From: ZC4RG30 sp031424095
GTDB taxonomy: Bacteria; Pseudomonadota; Gammaproteobacteria; Steroidobacterales; Steroidobacteraceae
Direction: 5' to 3'
NCBI GenBank assembly: GCA_031424095.1
Contig: JANPGU010000206.1
Coordinates: 1 to 7,134 of the forward strand
DNA: 7,134 nucleotides
A program made the translations under genes and the position numbers. The notes beneath the pieces were generated by a model. It was not told the DNA's origin, did not search any database, and was given only the letters and a program-made list of their open reading frames with translations. How positions within the stretch are numbered: position 1 is the stretch's first letter; each line of letters begins with the position of its first letter. Shown one piece after another: positions 5,704 through 7,134 of this stretch.

Positions 5704-7134
5704 ATGAGGAATCGCAACATGGTTACGAATAAACGATTCGCACGCGTCGCGGCAATGATCCTGGCGCTGTCCGCATCCAGTGCATTCGCAGCGGTTGCGC
5801 AGGCACCACTTTCAGTAGTGGGCAATGTGCCGGGCAACGTGGCGCTGGCACTGAGCGTGGAATTCCCCACCGCCGTCAGCGTGGCCCATTCGGGCAACTT
5901 CACGGGCAGCAAGCAGTACGTCGGATATTTCAACCCGAGGAGCTGCTATCGGTATGTCGTGGCCGTCGGCCCGGCAACCATCGATGACAACACCAATACC
6001 GGCACCAATGTCAGCTACTTCAATCCGGTGGGTGCGACAAATTCCGCGACGGACTACCGCTGCACGGGCAGCTTCGCGGATGCCTGGAGCGGCAGCTTCC
6101 TGAACTGGATGACCATGCAGGCGGTTGATCCGTTCCGCTGGGCGCTGACCGGCGGTTACCGTCGTGTGGACACGTCGACCACGACGATCCTGGAGCGGGC
6201 CTGGTCGCCAAACGGCGGCGGCGCCGGCCAGGGTAGCGACACCAACTTTCCCCCGATCCCCTCGGGCACGCGCGCTACGCCTTCGTACACCGACATAACC
6301 GACTACACGCCACTGCCGTTCCGGTCGCTGAAGGTCAGCGTGCGTCAGCGTGGCAACGAGGTCCTGGTCACGGGTAACAGCCTCAGCACGACGATCACCG
6401 CGGCACTGGATTCCTCCACGCCCGCTCCGGCAATCCCGAATCCGGGCGTGCACCAGTCCAGCACCGTATTCCTGAACAATATTGTTTATCGCTTCTACGT
6501 TCGCGTGAAGGTGTGCGATGCCGTGAACCGGGAGGCAAATTGCAATCCGTATTCAGCGGGCTATAAACCCGAGGGCCTGCTGCAGGACTATGCAAGGCGC
6601 ATGCGCTTCAGCGCCTTCAGCTACCTGAACGACCCCACCGACGATGCCCGTGACGGCGGCGTGATGCGCGCGCGCCAGAAGTTCGTCGGACCCGAAGTGA
6701 TCGTGCCGGGCTCCAACCCCACCGCCAACGCGAACAAGGAATGGGATCCGGTTACCGGTGTGCTGTACACGAACCCGGATTCCGCCGATGCCTCCGCCAC
6801 CGCATCCACCTATGGTGTTGCCGTGGCCAACAGCGGCGTCATCAACTACATCAACAAGTTCGGCCTGCAGCGCACGTACAAGCGCCGCGACCCGGTTGGC
6901 GAGTTGTACTACGCAGCGCTGCGCTACCTCAAGAACCGGGGCAACGTGTCGGCCTGGATGCCATCCACGGGTGATGCCAACAAGACCCGGCTGATCGACA
7001 GCTTCCCGATGGTCTCCACCTGGAATGATCCGGTTCAATACTCGTGCCAGAACAACTTCATCCTCGGCATCGGCGACGTCAACAGCAGCTGGGACCAGAA
7101 TCTTCCCGGTCCGACCGATGACGCCTATTCGGGC
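5704..7134 (+). CDS. pilY1: PilY1, T4P tip-associated secreted protein; N-terminal 477 residues, 3' end beyond window
   Basis: The frame is open to the window edge. A Sec signal peptide is visible (basic n-region, MILALSASS core, AFA|AV cleavage after about residue 29). Recognisable PilY1 motifs in order are an SVEFPTAVSVAHSGN stretch, YVGYFNPRSCYRY (72-84), FLNWMTMQAVDPFRWALTGG (132-151) and PVGELYYAALRYL (397-409). No DxSxS von Willebrand A motif is present, so this is the subtype without the N-terminal mechanosensor domain. The beta-propeller with the calcium site, expected at the C-terminus, is outside the window. Start choice is uncertain. ATG 5704 has AGGA (5692-5695) 8 nt upstream; ATG 5719 has its own AGGA (5707-5710), also 8 nt away; ATG 5698 is too close to a site. 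Role by family: pilus-tip adhesin and regulator of pilus extension, exported to the periplasm and carried by PilX/PilW/PilV/FimU. Confidence 0.92.
   Translation, partial: MRNRNMVTNKRFARVAAMILALSASSAFAAVAQAPLSVVGNVPGNVALALSVEFPTAVSVAHSGNFTGSKQYVGYFNPRSCYRYVVAVGPATIDDNTNTGTNVSYFNPVGATNSATDYRCTGSFADAWSGSFLNWMTMQAVDPFRWALTGGYRRVDTSTTTILERAWSPNGGGAGQGSDTNFPPIPSGTRATPSYTDITDYTPLPFRSLKVSVRQRGNEVLVTGNSLSTTITAALDSSTPAPAIPNPGVHQSSTVFLNNIVYRFYVRVKVCDAVNREANCNPYSAGYKPEGLLQDYARRMRFSAFSYLNDPTDDARDGGVMRARQKFVGPEVIVPGSNPTANANKEWDPVTGVLYTNPDSADASATASTYGVAVANSGVINYINKFGLQRTYKRRDPVGELYYAALRYLKNRGNVSAWMPSTGDANKTRLIDSFPMVSTWNDPVQYSCQNNFILGIGDVNSSWDQNLPGPTDDAYSG

Noticed and set aside
5812..7038. Minus-strand open frames opposite pilY1 (5812-6453 and 6553-7038)
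   Set aside because: Both lie wholly inside a well-supported pilY1 reading frame and show only biased composition.

Overview
The window is a high-GC, proteobacterial-looking stretch made almost entirely of type IV pilus (T4P) minor-pilin genes, with one tRNA gene in the middle. The GC-rich coding, the canonical fimU-pilV-pilW-pilX-pilY1 order and the encoded CCA end on the tRNA suggest a gammaproteobacterium, perhaps Xanthomonadales- or Nevskiales-like. I cannot name the genus from sequence alone.

Right arm (about 3057-7134, + strand): a canonical minor-pilin/adhesin operon, fimU (GspH family), pilV, pilW, pilX and pilY1, the last cut by the window edge. The genes are packed with a 1-nt gap, two ATGA stop/start overlaps and a 20-nt gap, so they look co-transcribed and translationally coupled. 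By family knowledge these products form the tip or priming complex of the pilus: four minor pilins plus the large secreted PilY1. The visible 477 residues of PilY1 carry a Sec signal peptide and PilY1-type motifs but no von Willebrand A (MIDAS) motif.

Centre (2850-2925): an intact tRNA-Thr with anticodon CGT, preceded by a plausible -10 box and GC-rich discriminator. I see no convincing terminator after it and no clear separate promoter before fimU.

Left arm (1-2729): a second, more diverged minor-pilin set, mostly on the - strand. Reading leftward from the tRNA the order is fimT-like, (a pilE-like gene in opposite orientation), pilV-like, pilW-like and pilX-like, the last open at the window edge. 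Ignoring the inverted pilE-like gene, this mirrors the right arm around the tRNA. The left pilX-like gene is absent from a simple ATG-to-stop view because it runs off the edge, but its frame is open for 169 codons and its N-terminus is prepilin-like. The left FimT carries a C-terminal GRVR matching the GRxR motif tied to DNA binding in FimT-mediated natural transformation. The adjacent PilE-like protein belongs to the family that includes ComP-type minor pilins. One inference is that the left set is a paralogous, perhaps DNA-uptake-oriented, tip complex, while the right set is the canonical one.

No gene-free stretch exceeds 300 bases. The three intergenic gaps are about 100 bp (1711-1810, divergent), 120 bp (2730-2849, holding the tRNA promoter) and 131 bp (2926-3056). 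I found no insertion sequences, CRISPR arrays or long repeats.
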